Origin: CAZHJK01 sp964533275
GTDB lineage: Bacteria; Bacillota; Clostridia; Eubacteriales; Garciellaceae
Assembly (NCBI GenBank): GCA_964533275.1
Contig: CAZHJK010000004.1
Span: forward strand, 62,001-126,000
Reading direction: 5' to 3'
Length of the DNA: 64,000 nucleotides
Below are positions 1-8,565 of the stretch, one piece after another (position 1 is the stretch's first letter; each line of letters begins with the position of its first letter). The notes under the pieces are model-generated. The model was not told the DNA's origin and ran no database searches. It saw only the letters and a list, made by a program, of their open reading frames with translations. The translations under genes and the position numbers were made by a program.

Positions 1-1
1 C

Positions 2-388
2 ATTGTATCATATATGGTTGTGATGCGATATATTTTTAGCAATTCACCACGATGGGGTGACGAATTGGCTCTTTTGTGCATGATTTGGATCGCTTTTTTC
101 AGTGCTTCCACTGCAATGAAAGAGGATCTTCATATTCGCATTAAATTATGGGATTTGGTGTTGCCACCTAAGGCAATGAAAGTTTTAGAAGTAATTGTTC
201 ATTTAATTGTTTGTGCTGTTTTGCTGGTACTTATAAAATATGGTGTTGATTTAGTGGAGCTTTCGGCATCAAATGTGCTGCCGGGTTCAAGGCTTCCAAT
301 GATGTTATTGTATATAGTTGAACCAATAACTGGAGTATTTATGATAATAGCGGCAATAGGAAGGATAGGTGAGATTATTGGAAGCTAG
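2..388 (+). CDS. TRAP transporter small permease (DctQ family), 5' partial
   Basis: This is the C-terminal part of the small membrane subunit of a tripartite ATP-independent periplasmic (TRAP) transporter, which with DctM and a binding protein imports organic acids using an ion gradient. The frame is open at the window edge, so the true start lies upstream. Visible family signatures are the 'MRYIFSNSP-WGDELA' motif near the start and the 'KEDLHIRIKLWDLVLP' segment, followed by two further hydrophobic helices. The stop overlaps the start of the large permease, as is usual for dctQM. The binding protein (DctP) is probably upstream, outside the window. The substrate cannot be told from the sequence. 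Confidence 0.85.
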   Translation: MVSYMVVMRYIFSNSPRWGDELALLCMIWIAFFSASTAMKEDLHIRIKLWDLVLPPKAMKVLEVIVHLIVCAVLLVLIKYGVDLVELSASNVLPGSRLPMMLLYIVEPITGVFMIIAAIGRIGEIIGS

Positions 389-1673
389 TGGAGCGATAAT
401 GATACTTGTTGGTTTATTCCTTTTTCTAGTTGCCATGGGAGTGCATATTAGTATTTCTGTTATAGCAGCTTCTTTTGTAACAGCTTACTTTGTAGGAGTT
501 CCATTAGAAACTATGGCACAGGCTTTAGTAAAAGGAATAAATGTTTATTCTTTGATGGCAGTACCGTTTTTCATTATTGCAGGTGAAATAATGATGAGAG
601 GTGGAATAACAGATAAATTAGTGGAACTTTCCCAAAGCCTTGTTGGATGGCTTAGAGGTAGTCTTGCTCAGGTAAATATAGTTGCTAGTTTATTTTTTGG
701 ATCCATTCAAGGTTCTTCAGCAGCGGATACTGCGTCAGTAGGTGCGATGATGGTTCCTGCAATGGAAAAGGATGGTTATGACAGAGCTTTTTCAACAAGT
801 GTAACAATGGCGAGTTCTGTTGAGGGTATGTTAATTCCACCAAGCCATAACATGATTTTATTTGCTATGGCAGCTGGAAATGTTTCTATTGCTAGACTGT
901 TTATGGGTGGTATTGTTCCCGGAGTAGTACTAGCTGCTGTATTAGGTATATACTGTTATTATATTTCTGTTAAACGTAACTACCCCAAAGGGGATAAATT
1001 CAATCTTGGTCGTGCATGGAAGGCTCTTATAAAAGCACTTCCTGGATTAGGTACTGTATTTATAGTAGTTGTTGGAGTTATTGGTGGAATTTTCACTGCA
1101 ACAGAGGCTGCAGCAGTAGCTGTTATTTATTCACTTATAGTTGGTATCTTTGTCTATAAGAAGATTAAATTTAAAGATATACCAGATATTTTGACAGCTG
1201 CACTAAAAACTATATCTATAATTTTAATCTTAACTGGTGCTTCTGCTTGTTTTAGCTGGTTGGTTGCTTATTTACACATACCACAGCTTATTTCTGAGTG
1301 GATGTTAAGCATTACCAGTAATAAATATTTAATTTTTCTTATGATTAATGCTTTACTTATTATGTGCGGAATGTTTATGGATATGGCGGCATTGATATTA
1401 ATTCTTACGCCTATACTGCTTCCGGTTGTAGTTAATTTTGGTATGGATCCAGTACAATTCTGTGCAATAATGATTCTTAATCTTGGTTTAGGATTAATTA
1501 CTCCGCCGGTTGGAAACACATTGTTTATCGGAACTGCTATTTCAGGAAAAAGTATTGGTCAATTAGCAAAAGCTATGATACCTTTCTATATTATGATGCT
1601 TATTGCTACTTTGATTATTACTTTTGTACCAGGAGTTTCACTTTTCCTTCCAAATCTCTTAATGCCTAATTAA
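369..1673 (+). CDS. TRAP transporter large permease (DctM family)
   Basis: Large membrane subunit of the TRAP transporter, forming the translocation path with DctQ. The 434-residue length and about twelve hydrophobic segments match the family. Family motifs are visible: the 'FGSIQGSSAADTASVGAMMVPAM' stretch (residues ~115-140), 'MIPPSHN'-like 'LIPPSHNMI', and the C-terminal 'NLGLGLITPPVGNTLF'. The start overlaps dctQ by 20 bases. GTG at 369 is given, but TTG at 378, spaced better from the AGGTGA at 367-372, is an equal candidate. A terminator at 1732-1776 closes the operon. Confidence 0.9.
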   Translation: MRLLEASGAIMILVGLFLFLVAMGVHISISVIAASFVTAYFVGVPLETMAQALVKGINVYSLMAVPFFIIAGEIMMRGGITDKLVELSQSLVGWLRGSLAQVNIVASLFFGSIQGSSAADTASVGAMMVPAMEKDGYDRAFSTSVTMASSVEGMLIPPSHNMILFAMAAGNVSIARLFMGGIVPGVVLAAVLGIYCYYISVKRNYPKGDKFNLGRAWKALIKALPGLGTVFIVVVGVIGGIFTATEAAAVAVIYSLIVGIFVYKKIKFKDIPDILTAALKTISIILILTGASACFSWLVAYLHIPQLISEWMLSITSNKYLIFLMINALLIMCGMFMDMAALILILTPILLPVVVNFGMDPVQFCAIMILNLGLGLITPPVGNTLFIGTAISGKSIGQLAKAMIPFYIMMLIATLIITFVPGVSLFLPNLLMPN

Positions 1674-1731
1674 AAAGTTGGGTTATTCTTTTAAGAGAGG
1701 GAGAGATCAATTAATGTTGCTATATAAAAAC

Positions 1732-1776
1732 AAAACCCTGTTGGATGGACAAAACTGTCTATCTAATAGGGTTTTT
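1732..1776. terminator. Bidirectional intrinsic terminator
   Basis: The arms AAAACCCT and AGGGTTTT continue into a G-U-rich stem (GTTGGATGG with CTATCTAAT) and are flanked by A and T runs on both sides. It separates the rightward TRAP operon from the leftward gene ending at 1782, so it can end both transcripts. Confidence 0.8.
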
Positions 1777-1781
1777 GCAAC

Positions 1782-2771
1782 TTATAAAGATTTTTCTAAC
1801 CTTCTTATATACTCAACAGACTTGAGTGATAATTGTTCCATTAGCTTTCTCCTAAAGTAAACACCCTTTTCTTCCTTTAGATAGGCATCTGTGTCTGTTT
1901 TTAATTGGGAAGAGGAAACCTTTTTATTTTTATAATAAAGGTCAAAATCTACTAATCTATTTCCTCCATCATCATATTCTAAGCCCTTTAATATAGACTT
2001 TATTTCTATTGGAGTATAGAGGGTGAAGAGTCTTACTTGATAAGCTAGAACTGAGAATAATGATAAGGCATGATCCCTAGTCCAACTCTCTCCTAAGATC
2101 ATTCCAAGATCCATATGGGATAGAATGTGAATTAGGCGTTTATAATGCATCTGATAATTTCCCTTTACATCATAGATATTTATTTTAAGTTCACACCATT
2201 GGTTGTCTTCTATTTCCTTAGTAATATAGAGAAGACCGTCTTTTCTAAGCTGGTCAAATAGTATAGGAACCTTTTCGTTAATTAATAATGGTTTAGTAAT
2301 AGTGTTTGTAAGTTTTATTGGGAGATGAAGGGATTGATTAGTTATAGATAAGATGGAATCATTTTTATCTCCTGTAAATATTGCATTAGTAAAATCCATT
2401 TCCTTTGCATCATAGTTTTCATTTATTGAAGAAATTAAGTTCTCTCCTTTTTTGGGACTTCTCATAATTATAGATCCCGGTCCTAATTGGGTGGAAACTA
2501 TTAGGTGGGCAAGTCCATGATTAAAAATTTCAGAATGTGCCACCGAGGCTCCATGGGGAAAAAATATTGTTGAGGATACATCATTTATAGATGGCTTTCC
2601 TTTACTAGCTTCTAAGAGGAATATAACGGTACAATGTTCTGTTCCTTTATTTATTGCTTCTTCAAAGGGGAGAAGTGTTCCATCTAGTTGCTCTGTATAA
2701 AAAATTTTCATTCTTTCTACATCATGGGTATTTATAAATAAAAATCTTGAGCCTAAACGAATATAAAGCAT
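1782..2771 (-). CDS. Conserved hypothetical protein paired with a phosphoesterase
   Basis: I do not recognise this 329-residue soluble protein. It has no signal peptide or membrane segment and no nucleotide-binding or metal motif that I can name. The C-terminal third is rich in charged helices ('FRRKLMEQL-SVEYIRRLEKSL'). The start is placed at ATG 2771 because AGGTGG lies 8 bases upstream; a GTG 12 bases earlier (2783) would overlap that ribosome binding site. It is translationally coupled to the phosphoesterase upstream, whose stop codon lies in the same ribosome binding region, so the two probably work together. Function unknown. Confidence 0.7.
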   Translation of the reverse strand: MLYIRLGSRFLFINTHDVERMKIFYTEQLDGTLLPFEEAINKGTEHCTVIFLLEASKGKPSINDVSSTIFFPHGASVAHSEIFNHGLAHLIVSTQLGPGSIIMRSPKKGENLISSINENYDAKEMDFTNAIFTGDKNDSILSITNQSLHLPIKLTNTITKPLLINEKVPILFDQLRKDGLLYITKEIEDNQWCELKINIYDVKGNYQMHYKRLIHILSHMDLGMILGESWTRDHALSLFSVLAYQVRLFTLYTPIEIKSILKGLEYDDGGNRLVDFDLYYKNKKVSSSQLKTDTDAYLKEEKGVYFRRKLMEQLSLKSVEYIRRLEKSL

Positions 2772-2772
2772 T

Positions 2773-3402
2773 TTACATTCCACCTTTAGTAGTATTAGAG
2801 TACATTTTACGATCTTGATTTATTCCATAGGGATAATCTATAGGAATTACTTTATTGGTACTTAAAAGGATAACATGCATTTTATTTAGGCCGTTTAAAA
2901 AAACTTGGTCTTGAATCTTGGGTATGCTTTGGAAATTGTGTCCATACAGATAGTAATGGGCATTATTTCCTAAATTTCGAGGATGATGTGCCACATTTAT
3001 TATTATATTCTCCAGGGTTAAATTCATGCCTTCCTCTAGAATAATAATCCTTTTGCAGTAGTCTTTCAGTATCTGCAAATCATCATGATTTCCTGGTATT
3101 ATAAATATTTTTTTTAAAGGTAAGCTTTCTAGTTGTTTTATAAAGGAAGCTGCTCTTACTTCATAGGCATCCTTAAGCTGGTGATTAAACTCCATTTTTA
3201 AATTATCAACTAAATCTCCTGTGTGAATAAGATAATCAGGCATAAGCTCTTCTATTACCTTATAAATAAATGAATGATAACTAACTGGAGTATCACTAAT
3301 ATGCAAAACCTTAGGCTCCTTAATATCCTTTAGATCTTGGGGAATATTTGGAATATTTGTAAAGGAGTTATATATTTTTTTAAATTGGTCCAATATATTC
3401 AT
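2773..3402 (-). CDS. Calcineurin-like metallophosphoesterase
   Basis: A 209-residue protein with most signature blocks of the calcineurin-like phosphoesterase fold: 'HISDTP' in place of the usual DxH block, 'HTGDLVDN' (GDxxD), 'IPGNHDD' (GNHD), 'VAHHPR' and 'YLYGHNF' (GHxH-like). These normally bind two metal ions and hydrolyse phosphomono- or diesters. The first block lacks the metal-binding histidine and the last has N-F where GHxH has a second histidine, so metal binding may be altered. ATG 3402 is preferred over GTG 3411 because AAGGTG stands 8 bases upstream. It is coupled to the unknown gene downstream. Substrate unknown. Confidence 0.75.
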   Translation of the reverse strand: MNILDQFKKIYNSFTNIPNIPQDLKDIKEPKVLHISDTPVSYHSFIYKVIEELMPDYLIHTGDLVDNLKMEFNHQLKDAYEVRAASFIKQLESLPLKKIFIIPGNHDDLQILKDYCKRIIILEEGMNLTLENIIINVAHHPRNLGNNAHYYLYGHNFQSIPKIQDQVFLNGLNKMHVILLSTNKVIPIDYPYGINQDRKMYSNTTKGGM

Positions 3403-3427
3403 AGGAAACACACCTTATCAGTTATCA

Positions 3428-3612
3428 GGGAACAGGGAACAGGGAACAGGGAACAGTAGAGTCAGGGAACAGTAAAACCTTAGAACATAGATTCTTCGTC
3501 GCAGAGCTCCTCAGGATGTCAACTACTGGTTTTGTCATGCTGAACGAAGTGAAGCATCTTGGGTTTGGGTCTTTCTGTTCCCTGTTCCCTATTTTCCGTT
3601 CCCTTTATTTCC
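3428..3612. repeat. Heptanucleotide array GGGAACA and degenerate repeats
   Basis: Four perfect copies of GGGAACA occupy 3428-3455, with a further copy at 3464. The opposite-strand form TGTTCCC recurs around 3578-3603, so the spacer is bounded by inverted heptad arrays. Between them are two degenerate copies of a 'GTCATCCTGAGCGAAGCGAAG'-like repeat (about 3495-3525 on the minus strand and 3535-3562 on the plus strand). No gene is seen here. Confidence 0.75.
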
Positions 3613-3617
3613 CCTAC

Positions 3618-5063
3618 TTATCTTTCTAAATGAATAAGATCTTGTTTTAAATTCCATAATTCTTCAGATAAATCCACATGGAAAACATGGGGATTTAGTA
3701 TTCTATGATATTCTTGCCAGAATGAATTTTTTTGTTCAGTGGCTCTTTGCTGCATTTCCTTAATATTAGGAGAATTATAAACTTTTTTCCCATCAATAAA
3801 AATAGGTACTAATAGTTCTTTACAATAAAAGTTTGTTAGAACTCTCTTTTTCCAGGTATATATAGGATCAAATATAACCATTGGCTTGCTTTCATCTATT
3901 TTTTCATGATCTAACATAATTAAATCCGCTAAGGCTTTGTGATTATTTTTATCATAAAAACGAACTACCTTTTTATACCCAGGATTAGTAATCTTTATGG
4001 CATCATTGGATATTTTTATTTTGGGCTTTATATATCCATTATCCTGAATTTGTGATAATTTATAAACTGCACCCAAGGCTGGACAATCATAGGAGGTAAT
4101 CATCTTAGTACCTACTCCCCAAAGAGTAATGTCGGCACCCTGCAGCTTTAAATCCCTGATAAGGTGCTCGTCCAAATCTGAAGAAGCAGATATTATTGCA
4201 TCCTTAAAGCCAGCTTCATCCAGCATAATTCTGGATTTTTTACTTAAATAGGCTAGGTCACCTGAATCTAAGCGAATTCCATAAACTCCATTTAATTTAT
4301 TTTTTTCTCTTTGTTCATTAAATATTCTTATGGCATTAGGAATGCCTGATTCTAGGGTGTTATAGGTATCTACCAATAATAATAAATTGTTTGCATTATA
4401 TTTAGCATAGGTTCTAAAGGCTTCTAATTCTGAATCATAGCTCTGTATTAGACTATGGGACATTGTACCCTTTGAGGGTAAACCTATTAGGGCTTCAGTT
4501 TCAACATTACTTGTACCGTTACAGCCTCCAATTATTGCAGCTCTTGCTCCATAGAGTCCAGCTTCAGACCCATGGGCTCGACGAAGTCCAAATTCTAATA
4601 CACCGTCACCATCAGCAGCCTTTACTATTCGGGATGCCTTAGTGGCAATTAAGCATTGATGATTTATAATGGTTAACATAGTTGTTTCTATTAGTTGAGC
4701 TTCTATTAATGGTGCTTTGACACGAACAATAGGTTCGTTAGGGAAGGTAATTGTACCTTCAGGCATTGCATAAATTTCACCAGAGAATGAAAAGTTTCTA
4801 AGGTATTCTAAGAATTCCTTGTTGAATTCAGGATGATTTTTCTTTAGCATTTCTATGTCTTGTTCGTCGAAATGCAGATTTTCTATGTATTCAATAATTT
4901 GTTCTAAACCAGCCACCATGGTGTAGCCACTTTCACAAGGGTTTTTTCTAATAAAAAGGTCAAATACAGCAATTTGATCCTTTTTACCATCAAGATAGTA
5001 GACATTGCCCATACTAAGCTGATAAAAATCAGTGGCCAATTGTAGCTTTCTCTCAAAGGACAT
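3618..5063 (-). CDS. pncB: Nicotinate phosphoribosyltransferase
   Basis: Converts nicotinate, PRPP and ATP to nicotinate mononucleotide in the Preiss-Handler NAD salvage route. The 481-residue length fits the Gram-positive form. Diagnostic blocks are the N-terminal 'ATDFYQLSMGNVYY' (residues ~10-23), 'FGLRRAHG' (158-165), 'GTSNVETE', and 'GTMSHS' (199-204), which contains the region of the histidine phosphorylated in this family. 'RLDSGDLAYLSKK' follows in the second half. The start has GGAGG six bases upstream. It is a single gene, leftward, with its own spacer on both sides. Confidence 0.93.
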   Translation of the reverse strand: MSFERKLQLATDFYQLSMGNVYYLDGKKDQIAVFDLFIRKNPCESGYTMVAGLEQIIEYIENLHFDEQDIEMLKKNHPEFNKEFLEYLRNFSFSGEIYAMPEGTITFPNEPIVRVKAPLIEAQLIETTMLTIINHQCLIATKASRIVKAADGDGVLEFGLRRAHGSEAGLYGARAAIIGGCNGTSNVETEALIGLPSKGTMSHSLIQSYDSELEAFRTYAKYNANNLLLLVDTYNTLESGIPNAIRIFNEQREKNKLNGVYGIRLDSGDLAYLSKKSRIMLDEAGFKDAIISASSDLDEHLIRDLKLQGADITLWGVGTKMITSYDCPALGAVYKLSQIQDNGYIKPKIKISNDAIKITNPGYKKVVRFYDKNNHKALADLIMLDHEKIDESKPMVIFDPIYTWKKRVLTNFYCKELLVPIFIDGKKVYNSPNIKEMQQRATEQKNSFWQEYHRILNPHVFHVDLSEELWNLKQDLIHLER

Positions 5064-5286
5064 TTCTTTGCCTCCATTTATTTATTTTTAAGTAAATTTT
5101 ACACCTAAAGGCTTATTTAATCAAGTTATCAAGTAGAGGGGTTTCTCCTCTATTTTCCTAAGGTCAAATCTCAAGGGCAAAATGCTACTATAAGTATAAA
5201 TGAAAGTATATTATTCAAAATATTTTATAATTTTATTGAAATTGAATAAAATAGGGTATAATTACACTATAGAGGAGGGGTAAAAA

Positions 5287-7020
5287 ATGGATTACATGGA
5301 AAAATATAATCGTTGGTTAGAGGATGAATCTATAGATGCAAAAACTAAGAATGAGCTTCTTGAAATTAAGGATAATAAAAGGGAAATTGAAGATCGCTTC
5401 TATAAAGACTTGGAATTTGGGACAGGTGGCTTAAGGGGAATAATAGGAGCAGGCTCTAATAGAATGAATATTTATACTGTGGGGATAGCAACCCAAGGTC
5501 TGGCTAATTATATAAGAAAGTTAGGTCCGGAAATGAAGGCTAAGGGAGTTGCTATTGCCTATGATTCTAGAAATTACTCCTATGAGTTTGCCAAGGAGGT
5601 AGCATTAGTCTTAAACGGTAACGGTATAAAGACCCATTTATTTAATGAATTAAAAACTACACCAGAGCTGTCCTTTGCAGTTAGATATTTAGGCTGTGTT
5701 GGTGGAGTTGTAGTTACAGCAAGTCATAATCCTGCTAATTATAATGGATATAAGGTTTATTCCCATGCAGGTATGCAGTTAGGATTAGAGGATTCAGAAG
5801 AGCTTATTAAAGAGGTAAAAAAAATCCAAGACTTTTCAAGTATAAAGAAGAAGGATATGGAGGAGGCAGTTAAGGAGGGGCTTTTTACAATTATATCTAA
5901 GGATGTAGAGGATTCTTTTATGGATAGTGTAAAGACCCAAAGCATACATAGGGATATTATCAAGAAGGTTTCATCTGATTTTAAAATTGTTTATACACCC
6001 CTTCATGGAACGGGCAATAAGGCAGTACAGAGGATATTAAGGGAAGTAGGCTTTGAAAATATTTTTGTTGTACCTGAACAGGCTATGCCTGATGGAGATT
6101 TTCCTACGGTGAAATATCCAAACCCTGAGGAAAAGGCTGCCTTTACCCTAGCGTTAGAATTAGCTGACAGGGAGGATGCCAATGTAATTATTGCTACCGA
6201 TCCTGATTGCGATAGAGCGGGAGTGGTATTTAAAAATAAACAGGGGGAGTATATTTTATTAAATGGAAATCAAACAGGTGCTCTTTTAACTGAGTATGTA
6301 CTTTCCTCCCAAAAAGACAGGGGAATACTTCCAAGAAATGGTGCCTTAATTAAAACCATTGTTACAAGTGAGTTAGGAGCAGAAATAGCAAAGTTTTATG
6401 GAGTAGAAGTATTCAATACTCTAACAGGCTTTAAATTTATTGGAGAGTTAGTGGAGGATTTCGTTAACAATAATAAAAATAAGTTTATTCTTGGCTTTGA
6501 GGAAAGCTATGGTTATTTAGTGGGTGACCATGTTAGGGAAAAGGATGCTGTGGTAGCCTCCATGCTGGTGGCTGAAATGACCGCCTATTATTACCAAAGG
6601 GGAATGACCCTAGATGAGGCACTTGAATCTATCTATAAAAAATATGGCTATTATCTAGAGGAGCTGCGATCCATAACTCTCGAGGGAAAAGCTGGAATGG
6701 TACAAATAGATAGGATACTATCCTATTTCAGGGAAAACTGTCCTTCAAAATGGCAGGGCAAATCTGTAATGTACATCGAAGACTATTTAGAACAAAAACA
6801 ATATAATAAGTTAAGTAATGATGTAAAACCCCTAGAACTTCCAAAATCTAATGTTTTAAAGTTTATACTTGAGGATAATTCATGGTTTTGCATCCGCCCA
6901 TCAGGCACAGAACCAAAGGTAAAATTCTACTTCTCGGTAATAGGGAATTCTATGGATAATGCAAAGAAAAAATCCAAGGCTTTAATCAAGGAAGTAATGA
7001 AAACAATAAATGAAATATAG
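5287..7020 (+). CDS. pgcA: Phosphoglucomutase/phosphomannomutase (alpha-D-phosphohexomutase)
   Basis: Interconverts hexose 1- and 6-phosphates, supplying glucose 1-phosphate for cell-envelope polysaccharide and glycolipid synthesis. At 577 residues it matches the Gram-positive PgcA subgroup. The four family loops are visible: 'TASHNPANYNGYK' (phosphoserine loop, about residue 145), 'DPDCDRAG' (Mg-binding loop, about 305), 'GFEESYG' (sugar-binding, about 405) and 'RPSGTEPK' (phosphate-binding, about 540). The GAGGAGGGG ribosome binding site precedes ATG 5287, and a TATAAT at about 5256 may be its -10. A repeat hairpin begins at the base after the stop codon. Confidence 0.93.
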   Translation: MDYMEKYNRWLEDESIDAKTKNELLEIKDNKREIEDRFYKDLEFGTGGLRGIIGAGSNRMNIYTVGIATQGLANYIRKLGPEMKAKGVAIAYDSRNYSYEFAKEVALVLNGNGIKTHLFNELKTTPELSFAVRYLGCVGGVVVTASHNPANYNGYKVYSHAGMQLGLEDSEELIKEVKKIQDFSSIKKKDMEEAVKEGLFTIISKDVEDSFMDSVKTQSIHRDIIKKVSSDFKIVYTPLHGTGNKAVQRILREVGFENIFVVPEQAMPDGDFPTVKYPNPEEKAAFTLALELADREDANVIIATDPDCDRAGVVFKNKQGEYILLNGNQTGALLTEYVLSSQKDRGILPRNGALIKTIVTSELGAEIAKFYGVEVFNTLTGFKFIGELVEDFVNNNKNKFILGFEESYGYLVGDHVREKDAVVASMLVAEMTAYYYQRGMTLDEALESIYKKYGYYLEELRSITLEGKAGMVQIDRILSYFRENCPSKWQGKSVMYIEDYLEQKQYNKLSNDVKPLELPKSNVLKFILEDNSWFCIRPSGTEPKVKFYFSVIGNSMDNAKKKSKALIKEVMKTINEI

Positions 7021-7129
7021 GAAGCACGGAAGCGCGGGGACGGTTCTCTTGCTTCCTTTTCATTCAAAAAAATACAAGCTCTCCGGTGAAGTGGCTATAA
7101 AACCAGGAAGAGTTATTGTATTTTTTTTT
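7021..7129. repeat. Composite REP-like element with terminator-like tail
   Basis: Immediately after the pgcA stop lies GGAAGC(G)-CGGGGACGGTTCT-CTT-GCTTCC, in which GGAAGC and GCTTCC can pair. It is followed by a second conserved block, AATACAAGCTCTCCGGTG. The second block forms a hairpin with TTGTATT at 7116-7122 and ends in a run of nine T, so it probably terminates pgcA. Related composites occur at 24445 and 49142. Confidence 0.75.
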
Positions 7130-7136
7130 AATAATT

Positions 7137-7165
7137 TGAAGTAATATTTAAACTATCTTCGTCTT
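7137..7165 (+). promoter_or_regulatory. Possible ECF-type promoter for the sigma operon
   Basis: TGAAGT and CGTCTT, separated by 17 bases, resemble the TGAAAC/CGTC elements of ECF sigma promoters and lie 33 bases before the first gene of the operon. ECF factors often transcribe their own operon. The match is partial. Confidence 0.3.
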
Positions 7166-7198
7166 AATATATAGATTAGAAAAAAAGGAGGAAAGTTC

Positions 7199-7510
7199 AT
7201 GGGGCAAGTCAGAAAAATAAAGGTTGGGGTAATTACCTTAGCCATAGGATTGATCATAATAGGAATCCTTTGGACTCTTGATAACATTTATCCTATGCCT
7301 TGGATTTCAACAGCTGTTAACTTTTGGCCAGTAATTCTCATATTGTTTGGATTAGAATTAATTATTACAAAAACATTATATGAGGGAAGAGATGGAGTAA
7401 GTGTTACAATAGATGTAGGTATTATATTATTATTAGTATTTATTATTTTAATAATGGGAGGAATATCCTTTATTAATAATGTTTTACCCTATTGGGGAAT
7501 TTATTTTTAA
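7199..7510 (+). CDS. Small membrane protein with LiaI/LiaF-like transmembrane region
   Basis: A 103-residue membrane protein with about three hydrophobic helices (roughly residues 9-30, 36-56 and 68-92). The pattern 'GLIIIGILWTLDN' then 'NFWPVILILFGLELI' is typical of the LiaI-LiaF-like transmembrane region (DUF5668-type). Such proteins often belong to envelope stress regulons. The start has AAAGGAGG seven bases upstream. It is the first gene of a run with an ECF sigma factor and anti-sigma factor, which suggests a part in envelope sensing; that is inference. Confidence 0.65.
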   Translation: MGQVRKIKVGVITLAIGLIIIGILWTLDNIYPMPWISTAVNFWPVILILFGLELIITKTLYEGRDGVSVTIDVGIILLLVFIILIMGGISFINNVLPYWGIYF

Positions 7511-7538
7511 TTAGTAAAGATAGCAGGGTGGTGTGTCC

Positions 7539-8111
7539 ATGGACTTGGAAGAAAGAATCCACCGTATCCAGAGGGGTGAAAGTAGCTCCTTTGAGTGGAT
7601 AGTGGATGAATATAAAAACAAAATATACTCTATAGCCTATGGATATGCAAAGGATTCTTATATGGCACAGGATTTGACCCAGGATATCTTTATAAAGATA
7701 TTTCAAAACATACAATCCTTTCAGGGGCAATCAGCCTTTTCAACCTGGCTCTATAGGGTAGCTAAAAATCAATGTATTGATTGGATTCGTAAGAATAAAA
7801 AAAGAATGGAAAATACCCTTTTAGATGACGGACAATGGGAATTAAAGGATGAAAGTCGAAATCCAGAGGAAGAAACCATTAATGAAGAGAGAAATAAAAT
7901 TCTGTATGAAGCAATAGAACAACTGCCAGAGAAATACAAGACACCCTTGATGCTTTTTCACTTTCAAGAATTAACCTATGATGAAATAGGTAAGGTGTTG
8001 AAACTACCTAGTAAAACCATAGCAACCCAATTATATAGGGGGAAAAAGATATTAAGGGAAATATTAATCTCAAAGGGAAGAGGTGATATGCCATGGACTG
8101 CACTTTTATAA
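7539..8111 (+). CDS. ECF-family RNA polymerase sigma factor
   Basis: A 190-residue sigma-70 factor of the extracytoplasmic function group. Region 2 (about residues 18-85) holds 'DEYKNKIYSIAYGY', 'AQDLTQDIFIKIF' and 'FSTWLYRVAKNQCIDWIRK'. Region 4 (about 125-180) holds 'LPEKYKTPLMLFHFQELTYDEIGKVL', a helix-turn-helix that reads the -35 element. ATG 7539 is chosen because AGGGTGG lies seven bases upstream; GTG 7533 would be too close. Its end overlaps the next gene, a zinc anti-sigma factor, so activity is probably held in check by that protein until an envelope signal arrives. Confidence 0.9.
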   Translation: MDLEERIHRIQRGESSSFEWIVDEYKNKIYSIAYGYAKDSYMAQDLTQDIFIKIFQNIQSFQGQSAFSTWLYRVAKNQCIDWIRKNKKRMENTLLDDGQWELKDESRNPEEETINEERNKILYEAIEQLPEKYKTPLMLFHFQELTYDEIGKVLKLPSKTIATQLYRGKKILREILISKGRGDMPWTALL

Positions 8112-8560
8112 AACTATATTTAGAAGCATATGAAAAGGGACAACTGGATAAACAGCATGAAAGAGGTATAAGTAAGCACTTGGAATGCTGTGAAGATTGT
8201 AGCTTTGAATTAGAAGAAATTCGTGTAGTCAATGCCATGTTTGATGAAATAAAAATACCAAGTCTTCCAAGCGATTTTACAAGTAATGTAATGAAAAAGA
8301 TTAGAAAAAGTAGTGAAACACCTAATAAAAGCATCTGGCAGGAATTTGGCAAAATGGGGGCTAGTCTTGTGGCTGCAGGCTTAGTTATGTTGATTTTAAA
8401 CTTTACATCTATTGGTGTGAATATTGCTACTTTGACTGCAAATATAAACAAAAACCCTATAGATATGAATAAAATATATGAATATAGTCCCAGTAGCATT
8501 TTTAATAGGGGTTTAGATCAAATAGAGAATATTATAGAAACTATAGAAAGTAGGAGGTAA
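8093..8560 (+). CDS. Zinc-finger membrane anti-sigma factor
   Basis: A 155-residue protein with an N-terminal zinc anti-sigma (ZAS) motif, H29-x3-C33-x2-C36, a linker, and one membrane helix at about residues 90-110 ('GASLVAAGLVMLILNF'). Only a short extracytoplasmic tail follows. This is the layout of RsiW/RsrA-type anti-sigma factors, which bind the cognate ECF sigma factor in the cytoplasm. The start overlaps the sigma gene by 19 bases, supporting coupled translation of the pair. AGAGGTG precedes the start. Confidence 0.85.
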   Translation: MDCTFIKLYLEAYEKGQLDKQHERGISKHLECCEDCSFELEEIRVVNAMFDEIKIPSLPSDFTSNVMKKIRKSSETPNKSIWQEFGKMGASLVAAGLVMLILNFTSIGVNIATLTANINKNPIDMNKIYEYSPSSIFNRGLDQIENIIETIESRR

Positions 8561-8565
8561 AAGCA

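Noticed and set aside
1678..1860. A 60-codon rightward ORF after dctM
   Set aside because: It runs through the bidirectional terminator and into the antisense of the leftward gene; no family resemblance.
3428..3612. Insertion sequence with inverted ends between the phosphoesterase and pncB
   Set aside because: The inverted GGGAACA/TGTTCCC arrays flank less than 150 bases with no coding sequence and no target duplication.
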